A DNA stretch of 35,691 bases, from assembly GCA_014376575.1 (NCBI GenBank), contig JACMRF010000105.1, forward strand, positions 1 to 35,691, in the 5' to 3' direction. Below are positions 18,790-32,663 of the stretch, one piece after another. Below the pieces are notes generated by a model. It was given only the letters and a program-made list of their open reading frames with translations, had not been told where the DNA came from and searched no databases. This DNA is from Undibacterium sp. (lineage in GTDB: Bacteria > Pseudomonadota > Gammaproteobacteria > Burkholderiales > Burkholderiaceae). Numbering within the stretch: the first letter of the stretch is position 1; each line of letters opens with the position of its first letter. Both the position numbers and the translations under genes were made by a program.

Positions 18790-19671
18790 TCAATTAATTT
18801 TTAGCGATTGAAGATAACTGGAAAATTCTTCTCCTACATCAGCGTGCCTTAGACCGAGAGCAACTGTCGCCTTTAAGTAGCCAAGTTTGGAACCGCAATC
18901 ATAACGCGTGGCAGCACAACGATACGCATAAACAGCCTCATCCTTGAGCAAGGCAGCGATACCATCAGTCAGTTGGATTTCGCCACCCGATCCTTTGCCT
19001 AATTTTTCCAAGTAAGAAAAAATCTTCCCCGATAAAATATATCGCCCTGCTACTGCCAAGGTAGATGGCGCGTCTTGTGGTGCGGGTTTTTCAACGATAC
19101 CGAACATTTTCTCCAGCCGATCTTTGTACGGTGTACCGCTGACAATGCCGTACTGTTTGGTGAACTCACGCGGCACATCTTGCACTGCAATGATGCTAGC
19201 ACCCTCTTCCTGATACAGACGCGTCATTTGTGCGATGACAGACGGAAAACCAGGATCAGGATCCATAAGATCATCGGCCAACAATACGGCGAATGGCTCA
19301 TCACCAATGACCGGACGCGCGCAAAGAACGGCATGCCCCAAGCCTAAAGCAGCGGGCTGGCGAATGTAAATGCAATTGATATTTTTAGGAATGACATTTT
19401 GTACCAGCTCCAACAGGGCATGTTTTCCCGCTGATTCCAACTCAGTTTCCAATTCATACGCCGTATCAAAATGGTCTTCTATAGCGCGCTTGTTGCGCCC
19501 GGTAATAAAAACCATTTCTGTAATACCCGCCTCAACAGCCTCTTCCACCGCATATTGAATGAGAGGCTTATCCACCACAGGCAACATCTCCTTCGGTTGC
19601 GCTTTGGTTGCTGGTAAAAAACGGCTACCCAAACCAGCCACAGGAAATACAGCCTTTTTAATTCTTGTCAT
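18790..19671 (-). CDS. galU: UTP-glucose-1-phosphate uridylyltransferase GalU
   Basis: GalU makes UDP-glucose from UTP and glucose 1-phosphate, a precursor for LPS core, exopolysaccharides and osmoprotectants. The 293-residue protein starts with [20 protein letters not shown], the nucleotide-binding loop; Ser replaces the more common Thr in [12 protein letters not shown]. It continues with [61 protein letters not shown] and [14 protein letters not shown], all typical. Length is close to E. coli GalU (302). An AGGAT site lies 8 nt before ATG 19671. It is 53 bp downstream of ligA and probably shares its transcript. The only oddity is the conservative Ser. Confidence 0.96.
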   Translation of the reverse strand: MTRIKKAVFPVAGLGSRFLPATKAQPKEMLPVVDKPLIQYAVEEAVEAGITEMVFITGRNKRAIEDHFDTAYELETELESAGKHALLELVQNVIPKNINCIYIRQPAALGLGHAVLCARPVIGDEPFAVLLADDLMDPDPGFPSVIAQMTRLYQEEGASIIAVQDVPREFTKQYGIVSGTPYKDRLEKMFGIVEKPAPQDAPSTLAVAGRYILSGKIFSYLEKLGKGSGGEIQLTDGIAALLKDEAVYAYRCAATRYDCGSKLGYLKATVALGLRHADVGEEFSSYLQSLKIN

Positions 19672-19724
19672 TTAATTTATATCCTATTTTCGAAAAAAGC
19701 ATCAAGCACTTCATTTTTTCAATG

Positions 19725-21818
<2,094 letters not shown>

Positions 21819-22886
21819 TCAACTAAATAAACGTTGCGCGCGTTGAGAACCTGCCGGAATTTGCGCTTCCGCCATCGCCGCATAAAAATCATTCACCTGT
21901 ACAGCTATTTCATCGAGCGCTGGCTGAGAAATGGGTTGACCGCCATCGTCAACAACCGTGCCGCCAAGCCGAGTAGCGAGCGATCTGGCGCACGCCGACA
22001 TGGCGCCAAAGCCATCGCGGGACGGTGCCACGCAAGGTACATCCAATAGCAGAGTTAGACGAGGGGTACTTGTTTCACTCATGCTCACATTGGTCGATAG
22101 GGTAAATAAACTTCCGCCGTCCCCGTCAGGCATTTCCAGACGCCCGTCAGGGCGGATATCAAAGCCTTGCGTCTCAAGTGCGGCGAGCAAGGTGGTGATG
22201 CCCCAAGGTGCGCCGTTGGCAAGAATATTCACACTCAGTTGTGCGTCATGCTCAGAGACAAATTGATGCAACTCTCTGGAAATGGACATCACCTGGTTCA
22301 TATCTGGAATGTCAGAATGCGCATTTAAACGATCAGCAATTTCTCTTAGGCTACTGACAAATTCCGAATATTCTAATTCGTTCAAGGGGCCGCTTCGATT
22401 AACCATCTGCACGCCAGCAAATACACTGGTATATGCACCGCCATGTGCGATGACGGTTTTATTTCCCTCGTGACCAAGAGCGATAAAATGTATTGGTTTT
22501 TTTCCTACATATTTCAATTCACTGATGTCAGACAAGAGCTTTTCGCCGCGAACTGGCGCTTCAAACTCGAGCGTAATGACGCAATCGATCACATCATCGA
22601 CCGGCAATTCTCGCTCTACATTCACTGTATTTTTCGCTCCAACACCTGACCATTCGTTTGAAGATAATGTTGGATTTACTACATCGGCATCTTGATCATC
22701 CATACTAGGTTCTTGACGCACATGGCTCATCTCATCTAATGGATTCATCAACACATCGTCATGCCTCCCTGAAAACGCCTGGTCAACACTTTTTTTTGCT
22801 TTGTATTCCTGCCATTTGTTGAAAATAACAACGCCAACGACGAGTGTTCCGCCGATGGCCAATAAACTTAATTGTAGATCTGTCAT
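21819..22886 (-). CDS. zipA: Cell division protein ZipA family (FtsZ-binding membrane protein)
   Basis: ZipA tethers FtsZ to the inner membrane during septum formation. The 355-residue product has one N-terminal membrane helix (LSLLAIGGTLVVGVVIFNKW, residues 6-25), followed by a basic stretch (EYKAKK). A variable, acidic linker runs to about residue 100. A C-terminal domain (about 215-345) fits the ZipA FtsZ-binding fold, with LDVPCVAPSRDGFGAMSACA and LATRLGGTVVDDGGQPIS. Overall identity to gammaproteobacterial ZipA is probably low; the call rests on architecture and on the conserved smc-zipA-ligA order. Its ATG overlaps the smc stop by 4 bp, so translation is coupled. A specific FtsZ role is inferred. 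Confidence 0.85.
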   Translation of the reverse strand: MTDLQLSLLAIGGTLVVGVVIFNKWQEYKAKKSVDQAFSGRHDDVLMNPLDEMSHVRQEPSMDDQDADVVNPTLSSNEWSGVGAKNTVNVERELPVDDVIDCVITLEFEAPVRGEKLLSDISELKYVGKKPIHFIALGHEGNKTVIAHGGAYTSVFAGVQMVNRSGPLNELEYSEFVSSLREIADRLNAHSDIPDMNQVMSISRELHQFVSEHDAQLSVNILANGAPWGITTLLAALETQGFDIRPDGRLEMPDGDGGSLFTLSTNVSMSETSTPRLTLLLDVPCVAPSRDGFGAMSACARSLATRLGGTVVDDGGQPISQPALDEIAVQVNDFYAAMAEAQIPAGSQRAQRLFS

Positions 22887-25800
22887 GCTGCGTGTACCTC
22901 ACCTGCTAAATTTGAAGCGGATTCCATATCCACTGCAACAATTCGAGAAACTCCCTGTTCTTGCATGGTGACGCCAATCAGTTGCTGGGCCATTTCCATC
23001 GCAATTTTATTATGAGAGATGAACAAAAACTGCGTATTTTTTGACATACGCTTCACCATATTGCAGAAGCGCTCTGTATTAGAATCATCCAGCGGCGCAT
23101 CAACTTCGTCCAACAAGCAAAACGGCGCAGGATTTAACTGAAACATGGAGAATACCAAGGCCGTCGCCGTCAGCGCTTTTTCTCCGCCAGACAGCAAATG
23201 AATGGTGGCGTTTTTCTTACCTGGCGGTTGCGCCATTACCTGAACGCCGGAATCTAATATCTCATCACCAGTCATGATTAATTTAGCTTGCCCGCCACCA
23301 AAAAGAATAGGAAACAATTCAGCAAAATGATGATTTACTTTATTAAACGTGTCTTGCAATAGCTCGCGTGTTTCAATGTCGATTTTATGAATCGCGTCCT
23401 GCAAAGTAGTGATTGCCTCAGTCAAATCTGCATATTGCGCGTCAAGGAAGGTCTTGCGTTCAGTGGCTTGTGCCAATTCATCTAGCGCAGCCATATTTAC
23501 TGCACCTAGTGCAGCGATAGCATTGGTCAAGCGTGTAAGCTCACCCTGCAAATAGGATGGCCGCATATCGTCATGCAACTTCAACTCAAGAGCAGCTTCA
23601 TCTACCTCAAACTTATGCAACTGCTCGGCAAACTGTTCCTGATTTAATCGTGCAGCTTGCTCCTTCAGTTGCAACTCCATTATTCGGTCGCGCTGAGGTT
23701 GCAAGCTGCGTTCTACCTGCATTTTTGCCTCCTCAGATTGGCGCAATTTTTGCGCTAATTGATCCAATTCATGGCGCGCATCGGCCAAGACACGCTCCTG
23801 GTCGCTACGTTTATCTAGCATCGATTGTAGCCCTGTAAGCGCGGCCTGATCATCCATTGTTTCCAACTCCAGACGTCCTTGCTGCATCGTCGTAAAAAGC
23901 TGCGCGGCCTGCTCTACCGCTGTGGTGCTGCTGCGTTTGAGTTCATCAATTTTATTACGATGCGTTTTTTCCGAAAAAGCAATTTCTTGCGCTGCCAGCT
24001 CAAGGTCACGCACGCGCAAACGAGCATCATTAAGCTGCTGTTCTTTTTCGAGATAAATCGTTTGACCATCCTCGTGACTTTCTTGCAGCTCGGCCAATTC
24101 CATGTCTAGCGTTTCAAATTTCTCTTCTGATTCAGCACGTGCCTGCTGCTGCTCGCTTTCTTGCGCTGCGATTTCTGTCAGATCTGTCATGATTTGCGTG
24201 CTGCGTTGATTAAATCTTTCTTGTACCTCAGACAATTTCATATACTCGATTTGCAAGCTGTGCACCGACTGCGTCAACAAGCCGACTTGTTGACGCAGCT
24301 CTTGCAGTTTTTGAGTCGCTTGCGTAAAGGCCGACTCCGCACGTACTGCGCGAGTCTTGCCTTCTTCTGATAACAATTGCTGTGCGCGACATTGCTTGCC
24401 TAAATTATCGATCTCTTGCTGACGCGCTAAAACACCGTCCTGCTCAGAATCTGCAGCATAAAAACGCACGCTAGACTGGCTGATGATATGACCCTGTTTA
24501 GTGATGAAGCAGGCACCCTGTGGAAGTTTTATTCTATCCACAAATGCAGAAGTGACGTCCTCTGCAATATAAACCTGATGCAACCAGTCTTGGATGGAGC
24601 TGCGCACGCCAGCATCGTTGAGTTGCAATAAATCGGATAACAGTCTCAGCCCGCTCACTGGGTGGCTATGATGAACAGTAACAACTGGCGAATAAAGAGC
24701 TAATTTAGCTGGTGGTGCATCATTAAAAAAAGCTTTAGCCCAATCGAGATTGGACATTTCTAAAGCCGATGTGCGTTCGCGCAAAATCGCTTCCAGCGCT
24801 GTTTCCCAGCCGGCTTCAATATGTAGTTTTTGCCATAATTTCGGGAGCTTATCTAACTCATGTTTCTCCAGCCATGGCTGCACTTTACCTTGACTCTGCA
24901 CTTTTTCCTGCAGAGCCTTTAAGGCTGTGAGACGGGCGTCGAATTGCGCAAATTGCGCTGAGTTCTGATTCACTTGCTGTTGTGCTGAGCGTCGTTCCTC
25001 TTCCAAAAGCGGTAAACGTTCTTGCGTCTCTTCCAGCTGCATGCTTGATTCTTCCAGAGACTGCTTTTTATCCTCCAATTGCATGGACAGATTCTGCAAA
25101 TGCGCGCTATCGGGCAACACCAAACCTTGTTTTTCTTGCGTTAGCCGCTCTCTACGCGACGCCAAGGTATTAAGAATATTGGACGCGTTACGCTGCTGGG
25201 CTGATTCCAATTCAATTTGCTGTTGCCATTGCATGATCTTGGCGCGCGATTCTGTCGTTTTGAGCTGTGCGTTACGCCAGTCTTGCTCTAATTCCGGCAA
25301 CTTATCATTATGCTGTTGCGCCATTTCCTGCGCTTGTTCAGAACGCATAGCAAGTTCTTCCACATGAATTTCTGCCTCTGCCAGATCATCGTGAAATTGC
25401 TGTCCTTGACGCTCCCAATGTTCTCGCTGCGCAGTTAGAGACGCCAATTGCGCCTGCAAGCGGCTACGGGATTCAATGACAAATTTGATTTCCGCTTCGA
25501 GACTGCCGATTTCGGCATTGGTTTGATACAGATGCCCCTGTGCCTGATGCATCTTGTCGCCCACTGCGTAATGGGCTTGGCGCATCTGATCGAGTTCTAG
25601 CTCAACATGACGCAGTTTTGCGGTTTGTTCTTCTAGTTCAAGTTGTGTTTTTTCGATTTCAATAAAATACTTTTGCTGTTCGGCAGCTGCTTCTTTTTTG
25701 CGCAAGAGCCATAAAAGTTTTTGCTTTTCTTCCTGATCGCCTTGCAAAGCATTAAATTTATTGGCAACTACTGCCTGTGCGTCGAGTTTTTCTAGATTTG

Positions 25801-26407
25801 TAGTGAGTTCGCGAAGAATATCTTCAACACGGACCAGATTTTCATGTGTGTCATGAATCCGGTTTTCGGTCTCACGCCGACGCTCTTTATAACGCGAAAC
25901 CCCAGCCGCTTCTTCCAGAAAAATACGCAACTCTTCCGGTCGGGATTCAATAATTCTGGAGATCATGCCTTGACCTATGATCGCGTAAGCGCGCGGCCCC
26001 AGACCAGTGCCAAGGAAAATATCTTGAATATCACGACGACGAACCGCTTGTCCGTTAATGTAATAGGTTGAAGTACCGTCGCGTGTCAGGGTCCGTTTAA
26101 CGGCAATCTCTGCATACTGGCTCCATTGCCCTGCTGCTTTACCCAAACCATTATCAAAAATCAATTCGACTGACGCTCGTCCTGCTGGTTTTCTATGGGT
26201 AGAACCATTAAAAATAACGTCTTGCATGGACTCGCCGCGCAACTCAGACGCTTTGGATTCACCTAAAACCCACCTTACGGCATCAATAATGTTGGATTTA
26301 CCGCAACCATTTGGACCAACAACACCAACAAGCTGACCGGGAACCTGGAAAGTCGTAGGATCCACAAATGATTTGAATCCTGACAATTTAATAGAAGTTA
26401 AGCGCAC
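22883..26407 (-). CDS. smc: Chromosome segregation protein SMC
   Basis: SMC is the ATPase core of the condensin-like complex (with ScpA and ScpB) that organises and separates the chromosome. The 1174-residue protein has an N-terminal head with Walker A GPNGCGKS (residues 31-38). Two long Gln/Glu/Leu-rich coiled-coil arms (about 170-500 and 660-1010) surround a hinge around 510-640. The C-terminal head carries the ABC signature HLLSGGEKALTA and Walker B FCLLDEVDAPLDDSN. It is the first gene of a five-gene minus-strand cluster. The start is GTG 26407 with no visible Shine-Dalgarno, which suggests low translation. Its 3' end overlaps zipA by 4 bp. scpA and scpB are not in the window. Confidence 0.98.
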   Translation of the reverse strand: MRLTSIKLSGFKSFVDPTTFQVPGQLVGVVGPNGCGKSNIIDAVRWVLGESKASELRGESMQDVIFNGSTHRKPAGRASVELIFDNGLGKAAGQWSQYAEIAVKRTLTRDGTSTYYINGQAVRRRDIQDIFLGTGLGPRAYAIIGQGMISRIIESRPEELRIFLEEAAGVSRYKERRRETENRIHDTHENLVRVEDILRELTTNLEKLDAQAVVANKFNALQGDQEEKQKLLWLLRKKEAAAEQQKYFIEIEKTQLELEEQTAKLRHVELELDQMRQAHYAVGDKMHQAQGHLYQTNAEIGSLEAEIKFVIESRSRLQAQLASLTAQREHWERQGQQFHDDLAEAEIHVEELAMRSEQAQEMAQQHNDKLPELEQDWRNAQLKTTESRAKIMQWQQQIELESAQQRNASNILNTLASRRERLTQEKQGLVLPDSAHLQNLSMQLEDKKQSLEESSMQLEETQERLPLLEEERRSAQQQVNQNSAQFAQFDARLTALKALQEKVQSQGKVQPWLEKHELDKLPKLWQKLHIEAGWETALEAILRERTSALEMSNLDWAKAFFNDAPPAKLALYSPVVTVHHSHPVSGLRLLSDLLQLNDAGVRSSIQDWLHQVYIAEDVTSAFVDRIKLPQGACFITKQGHIISQSSVRFYAADSEQDGVLARQQEIDNLGKQCRAQQLLSEEGKTRAVRAESAFTQATQKLQELRQQVGLLTQSVHSLQIEYMKLSEVQERFNQRSTQIMTDLTEIAAQESEQQQARAESEEKFETLDMELAELQESHEDGQTIYLEKEQQLNDARLRVRDLELAAQEIAFSEKTHRNKIDELKRSSTTAVEQAAQLFTTMQQGRLELETMDDQAALTGLQSMLDKRSDQERVLADARHELDQLAQKLRQSEEAKMQVERSLQPQRDRIMELQLKEQAARLNQEQFAEQLHKFEVDEAALELKLHDDMRPSYLQGELTRLTNAIAALGAVNMAALDELAQATERKTFLDAQYADLTEAITTLQDAIHKIDIETRELLQDTFNKVNHHFAELFPILFGGGQAKLIMTGDEILDSGVQVMAQPPGKKNATIHLLSGGEKALTATALVFSMFQLNPAPFCLLDEVDAPLDDSNTERFCNMVKRMSKNTQFLFISHNKIAMEMAQQLIGVTMQEQGVSRIVAVDMESASNLAGEVHAA

Positions 26408-26739
26408 GTTATTTAGTTTTATTGACTTTTAAAATAAAATTGAAAAAGAATCTTGTGGATTTTTGGGGGATTCCACGTTTGTTTTTGACCATGCAAAAAC
26501 AGACGAAACATCATATCATTTTGCCAGTAGGGTTTTCCATATTTAGTATTTGCGTGATTTCACGGTTTCTTTGCTGTTGCACTACGGCAGCAGCAGTTAG
26601 AGGACGTTATAATATCGGATTATTTACGCGCCTAGTCTGCACCCATAGTGCTGTGCCAACCAATTAGTAATTTTTGTCTTTAACTTCCGGATTTGTCATT
26701 TTTTAATCCATCAATCAAGCTAGATCATTTGACGCCACC
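26408..26739. other. Divergent intergenic region between smc and dapC
   Basis: These 332 bp separate two diverging gene clusters and hold no gene I can support. They contain an A/T-rich smc-proximal part, a small inverted repeat (GTGGA...TCCAC around 26454-26475) and a TATAAT box at 26608-26613 facing dapC. A frame of 81 codons from 26422 has no ribosome binding site and no family resemblance. Both clusters must be promoted from here, but only the TATAAT stands out. Confidence 0.6.
26608..26613 (+). promoter_or_regulatory. Candidate -10 box for dapC
   Basis: A perfect TATAAT lies 126 bp before the dapC start codon. No good -35 hexamer is found at 16-18 bp upstream (TTGCAC at 26577-26582 is 25 bp away). 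It may be an activated promoter or a chance match. Confidence 0.25.
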
Positions 26740-27960
26740 GTGAATACTTTCCTCGACAAGCTGCAACCATATCCATTTGAAAAACTAAAGCATCTGTTTG
26801 CAGATGTAGTGCCAAACTCTGCATACAAACCAATTAGTCTCGGCTTGGGCGAACCAAAACATCCAACGCCTGAATTTATAAAGCAAGCTGTCGCTGACAA
26901 TCTCCATGGATTGGCATCCTATCCATCAACAGCGGGGTCAGATGCTTTAAGGAAATCGATTTCCGCCTGGCTAGCGAGACGTTATGCTATTCCCGCATTA
27001 GACTACGCGACACAAATTTTGCCCGTCAATGGATCGAGAGAAGCCTTATTTTCATTGGCGCAAACTGTGATCGACCCTAGCAACAATCAGCATGGCGCGC
27101 CCTTGGTGCTCTGCCCCAATCCGTTTTATCAAATATACGAAGGTGCTGCTTACCTGGCCGGTGCGGAGCCCTATTTTGCCAACGCCGATCCAGAGCGCAA
27201 TTTTGCACCCGATTACAAGAGCATTCCGGCTGCGATATGGCAACGTGTACAACTGCTCTACATTTGCTCACCGGGCAACCCTACCGGTGCGGTACTTACA
27301 CTAGCAGACTGGAAAGAATTGTTCGAACTGTCTGATCGCTACGGTTTCGTCATTGCCGCCGATGAGTGCTATTCAGAAATTTACTTCAAAAATGAAGCGC
27401 CGCTGGGAAGCCTGCAAGCGGCGCGTTTGTTAGGGCGCGACAGCTATCCGCGCCTGATAACCTTATCGAGCCTGTCGAAACGCTCCAATGTACCGGGTAT
27501 GCGTTCTGGTTTCGTTGCAGGCGATTCGGCAATAATCAAACAATTTCTTCTCTACAGAACCTATCATGGTGGCGCAATGAGCCCCACCATCCAAGCCGCC
27601 TCTATCGCCGCTTGGAACGACGAGGCGCATGTGCAGGAGAATCGTCAACTTTATATCAAAAAATTTGCCCAAGTGACACCACTTCTACAAGAAGTTCTCG
27701 ATGTCAACTTGCCAGACGCGGCTTTTTATCTCTGGGCCAAGGTCGATAAACTGGTAGCGATTTCCGACACTGATTTCGCTAGGCAGCTTTATCAGGAATA
27801 CAATGTAACCGTGTTGCCAGGCAGCTATCTGGCACGTGAAGCGCACGGCAGTAACCCTGGGCAGAATCGTATTCGCATGGCACTGGTTGCTGATGTCGAA
27901 GAATGCCTTGAGGCGGCGCTACGCATCGTGGCATTTACCAAAAATTTAGCAGCGCAATAA
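26740..27960 (+). CDS. dapC: Succinyldiaminopimelate transaminase DapC
   Basis: DapC is a PLP-dependent class I aminotransferase that converts N-succinyl-2-amino-6-ketopimelate to N-succinyl-LL-diaminopimelate, with glutamate as amino donor, in the lysine and peptidoglycan precursor pathway. The 406-residue protein begins LDKLQPYPFEKLKHLF, a family-typical start. It shows LGLGEPKHPTPEF, SPGNPTGAV (Asn180), AADECYSEIYF (Asp208, Tyr211) and SSLSKRSNVPGMRSGF with the PLP Lys247. The N-terminus supports GTG 26740 as start, though no ribosome binding site is clear. It leads the dapC-dapD-pilU-yffB-dapE-prmB series; the neighbouring dapD and dapE make the substrate assignment much safer than for a lone aminotransferase. 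Confidence 0.94.
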   Translation: MNTFLDKLQPYPFEKLKHLFADVVPNSAYKPISLGLGEPKHPTPEFIKQAVADNLHGLASYPSTAGSDALRKSISAWLARRYAIPALDYATQILPVNGSREALFSLAQTVIDPSNNQHGAPLVLCPNPFYQIYEGAAYLAGAEPYFANADPERNFAPDYKSIPAAIWQRVQLLYICSPGNPTGAVLTLADWKELFELSDRYGFVIAADECYSEIYFKNEAPLGSLQAARLLGRDSYPRLITLSSLSKRSNVPGMRSGFVAGDSAIIKQFLLYRTYHGGAMSPTIQAASIAAWNDEAHVQENRQLYIKKFAQVTPLLQEVLDVNLPDAAFYLWAKVDKLVAISDTDFARQLYQEYNVTVLPGSYLAREAHGSNPGQNRIRMALVADVEECLEAALRIVAFTKNLAAQ

Positions 27961-27975
27961 ATAAATAAATAAATA
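27956..27975 (+). repeat. Short tetranucleotide repeat (TAAA)n between dapC and dapD
   Basis: The dapC stop codon runs into about four and a half copies of TAAA. The tract is short and noncoding, 49 bp before the dapD start. It gives extra in-frame stop codons to dapC. Length variation by slippage is conceivable but would not alter a reading frame here. Confidence 0.75.
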
Positions 27976-28023
27976 CCCTGATTCATCTTCGCCAATTATT
28001 GGCTTACTCACTGTTTAAATATT

Positions 28024-28854
28024 ATGACCCAACAATTACAACAAATCATCGATCAAGCCTGGGAAGACCGCGCTAATTTCTCACCAAAGACAGCACCTGC
28101 AGAATTGCGCGAAGCCGTCGCACACGTCTTGTCACAACTTGATTCCGGCGCCTTGCGCGTGGCAGAAAAAATCAGCGTCGGTAACTGGCAAGTGAATCAA
28201 TGGATTAAAAAAGCCGTACTACTTTCTTTCCGCCTCGAAGACAATATCGTCATGCCTTCAGGTGATCACATGCAGTTTTACGACAAGGTTCCGACCAAAT
28301 TCGCCAACTACACAGCAGAAGATTTCGCTAATGGTGGTTTCCGTGTGGTTCCTCCTGCGGTTGCACGTCGCGGCAGTTTTATCGCTAAAAATGTGGTCTT
28401 GATGCCGTCGTACGTCAATATTGGTGCGTATGTCGATGAAGGTGCGATGGTTGACACGTGGGCGACAGTCGGCTCATGCGCGCAAATTGGCAAGAACGTT
28501 CACTTATCCGGTGGCGTTGGGATTGGCGGCGTATTAGAACCTATGCAGGCGAACCCAACGATCATTGAAGACAATTGCTTTATCGGCGCCCGCTCTGAGG
28601 TCGTTGAAGGTGTCATTGTGGAAGAAAATTCAGTGATTTCCATGGGCGTGTATATCGGCCAATCCACTAAAATCTATGACCGCGCTACTGGCGAAGTCAC
28701 CTATGGCCGGATTCCATCTGGCTCTGTTGTGGTGTCTGGCAATCTGCCCTCATCGGATGGTAAATACAGCTTATATTGCGCCGTCATCGTCAAGCGTGTC
28801 GATGCGCAAACGCGATCAAAAACCAGCATCAATGAATTGCTGCGTGGTGCCTGA
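28024..28854 (+). CDS. dapD: Tetrahydrodipicolinate N-succinyltransferase DapD
   Basis: DapD transfers succinyl from succinyl-CoA to tetrahydrodipicolinate, committing carbon to the succinylase branch of lysine/diaminopimelate synthesis. The 276-residue protein (E. coli 274) has an N-terminal helical part with [15 protein letters not shown] and [17 protein letters not shown] hexapeptide-repeat beta helix follows from about residue 110: [57 protein letters not shown]. The end reads [20 protein letters not shown]. It lies 63 bp after dapC and 65 bp before pilU. DapD makes the substrate for DapC, and DapE, three genes on, acts after it. Confidence 0.98.
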   Translation: MTQQLQQIIDQAWEDRANFSPKTAPAELREAVAHVLSQLDSGALRVAEKISVGNWQVNQWIKKAVLLSFRLEDNIVMPSGDHMQFYDKVPTKFANYTAEDFANGGFRVVPPAVARRGSFIAKNVVLMPSYVNIGAYVDEGAMVDTWATVGSCAQIGKNVHLSGGVGIGGVLEPMQANPTIIEDNCFIGARSEVVEGVIVEENSVISMGVYIGQSTKIYDRATGEVTYGRIPSGSVVVSGNLPSSDGKYSLYCAVIVKRVDAQTRSKTSINELLRGA

Positions 28855-28919
28855 TAGTTTTTAAAATAGATAAAGCATTCGATCAATCACACGGTTTGAG
28901 TTCAAAATAGGAAATCATT

Positions 28920-30056
28920 ATGGCAATGGAACGTTTATTTCAGTTAATGAAAGAAAAACAAGCCTCAGACATGTTTTTTGCAATGAACTCGCCTATCCAT
29001 TTGAAGATCAATGGCAATTTATTGCCAATCAATCAGCAGAAAATGGATCAGGCCAATATTCTTTCCTTGCTCAATGAAGTGGTATCGCCAGAGCACATGG
29101 CATTACTTGAGCGCGAAAACGAACTCAATATTGGTATTGGTGCCCCTGGGATTGGTCGTTTTCGTTTATCCGCGTTTCGTCAGCGCGGAACAATTTCTGC
29201 GGTAATGCGATTTGTACCGGGACACATTCCGCCTATCAACACCCTGAATTTACCACCGATTTTATCCGAATTGATCATGGAAAAACGGGGTTTAATTTTG
29301 CTGGTTGGCGCAACTGGTTCAGGCAAATCAACGACCATTGCGTCAATGCTTGATTATCGCAATGAACTCAGGACTGGGCATATTCTGACAATTGAAGACC
29401 CGATTGAGTATTTATTTCGAAGTAAAAAATCCATCGTCAATCAACGTGAAATCGGGACTGATTCCGAGAGCCTGCAGACCGCATTAAGAAACTCCCTGCG
29501 TCAGGCACCTGACTGCATATTGATTGGTGAAATTCGTGATCTGGAAACCATGCTAGCAGCGATTGCGTATGCGCAGTCAGGGCATCTCGTTCTAGCTACA
29601 TTGCATGCCAATAACAGCTACCAGGCCTTGAACAGAATTATTAGTTTCTTCCCGTTAGAAAGTCGTAGCGCCTTGTTGCTCGATTTATCCTCCTCCATTC
29701 GTGCGGTTATTTCCCAGCGTTTGATTCGTGCTGTCGATGGCGGTCGTTGCCCTGCAGTAGAGATCATGTTGAACACCCGTTATGTGGCTGAGTTAATTGA
29801 ACAAGGTGATATTTTTCAGATCAAGGAAGCGATCGAAAAAAGTTTATCGCCAGGCTCACAGACATTCGAACGCGCCTTAATGCAGCTCATCAAAGATGGC
29901 TTGATCAGCCAGGAAGAAGGATTGGCCAATGCCGACTCCGCCAACAATTTGTTATGGCTGCTCAACAATGAAGTAGTGAATGTGCCAGTGACGTTAGAGC
30001 CCGAGCCAGAAAAAACGGAAGAAGCATCATTCACCGAATTCACCCTGAACATGTAA
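28920..30056 (+). CDS. pilU: Type IV pilus retraction ATPase, PilU type
   Basis: PilU is a hexameric cytoplasmic ATPase that assists PilT in retracting type IV pili for twitching and DNA uptake. The 378-residue protein has the PilT-family N-terminal PAS-like domain (about 1-100) and a RecA-like core. The core carries Walker A GATGSGKSTT (130-139), the Asp box TIEDPIEYLF (157-166), Walker B DCILIGEIRD and the His box GHLVLATLHANN. The last reads LATLHANN-x2-QALNRI, as in PilU, whereas PilT usually has GTLHTSSA. The C-terminus is acidic (EPEPEKTEEASF). An AGGAAA site precedes ATG 28920. It stands alone among diaminopimelate genes with no pilT or other pil gene nearby, so its pilus partners must lie elsewhere. 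Confidence 0.9.
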   Translation: MAMERLFQLMKEKQASDMFFAMNSPIHLKINGNLLPINQQKMDQANILSLLNEVVSPEHMALLERENELNIGIGAPGIGRFRLSAFRQRGTISAVMRFVPGHIPPINTLNLPPILSELIMEKRGLILLVGATGSGKSTTIASMLDYRNELRTGHILTIEDPIEYLFRSKKSIVNQREIGTDSESLQTALRNSLRQAPDCILIGEIRDLETMLAAIAYAQSGHLVLATLHANNSYQALNRIISFFPLESRSALLLDLSSSIRAVISQRLIRAVDGGRCPAVEIMLNTRYVAELIEQGDIFQIKEAIEKSLSPGSQTFERALMQLIKDGLISQEEGLANADSANNLLWLLNNEVVNVPVTLEPEPEKTEEASFTEFTLNM

Positions 30057-30065
30057 ATAGCTAAA

Positions 30066-32492
<2,427 letters not shown>

Positions 32493-32529
32493 ATTTCAAT
32501 TTACCTTTAAATAGCATCAACAGTTTGCA

Positions 32530-32544
32530 TACTCACCCCTAGTA
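32530..32544. promoter_or_regulatory. TACT-N7-AGTA motif with C-rich core upstream of yheS
   Basis: TACTCACCCCTAGTA (TACTAGGGGTGAGTA on the other strand) shares arms and core type with the motif at 18211-18225. It sits between the prmB stop and the terminator hairpin. A half copy, ATACTCCCCC, is at 32603-32612 upstream of yheS. The pattern recalls RcnR/CsoR-type operators; no such regulator gene is in the window. Confidence 0.3.
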
Positions 32545-32561
32545 TAGATAACGCAGTGATG

Positions 32562-32586
32562 AAACCGCACGTAGATAGTGCGGTTT
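32562..32586 (+). terminator. Intrinsic terminator after prmB
   Basis: AAACCGCAC (32562-32570) and GTGCGGTTT (32578-32586) form a 9-bp stem with a 7-nt loop. The run TTTTGGCTTTT follows. It is about 70 bp past the prmB stop and should end the dap-prmB transcript before yheS. Confidence 0.85.
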
Positions 32587-32622
32587 TGGCTTTTATAAAC
32601 AGATACTCCCCCATTTTTTGTT

Positions 32623-32651
32623 TTTACAAGAATAAGAATTTTAATTAGATA
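32623..32651 (+). promoter_or_regulatory. Candidate promoter of yheS
   Basis: TTTACA (32623-32628) and TAGATA (32646-32651) with a 17-bp spacer resemble a sigma70 promoter. It would start transcription only about 6 nt before the yheS ATG, giving an almost leaderless mRNA, so the true promoter may be elsewhere in this gap. Confidence 0.25.
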
Positions 32652-32663
32652 AGTTAGTAAATA

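Noticed and set aside
18790..19671. Ser for Thr in the GalU nucleotide-binding loop as a functional anomaly
   Set aside because: The change is conservative and keeps the hydroxyl; all other motifs are intact.
26450..26480. DnaA-box-like word TGTGGATTT near smc
   Set aside because: It differs from the consensus at two positions, stands alone and is not near dnaA or an AT-rich unwinding array, so an origin is not supported.
26422..26667. 81-codon open frame between smc and dapC
   Set aside because: It begins with a TTG lacking a ribosome binding site, has a Cys/Phe-rich composition unlike a known family, and covers the likely promoter region.
27956..27975. (TAAA)n tract as a phase-variation switch
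   Set aside because: The tract starts at the dapC stop codon, lies outside both coding frames, is too short for frequent slippage and is far from any promoter-like element.
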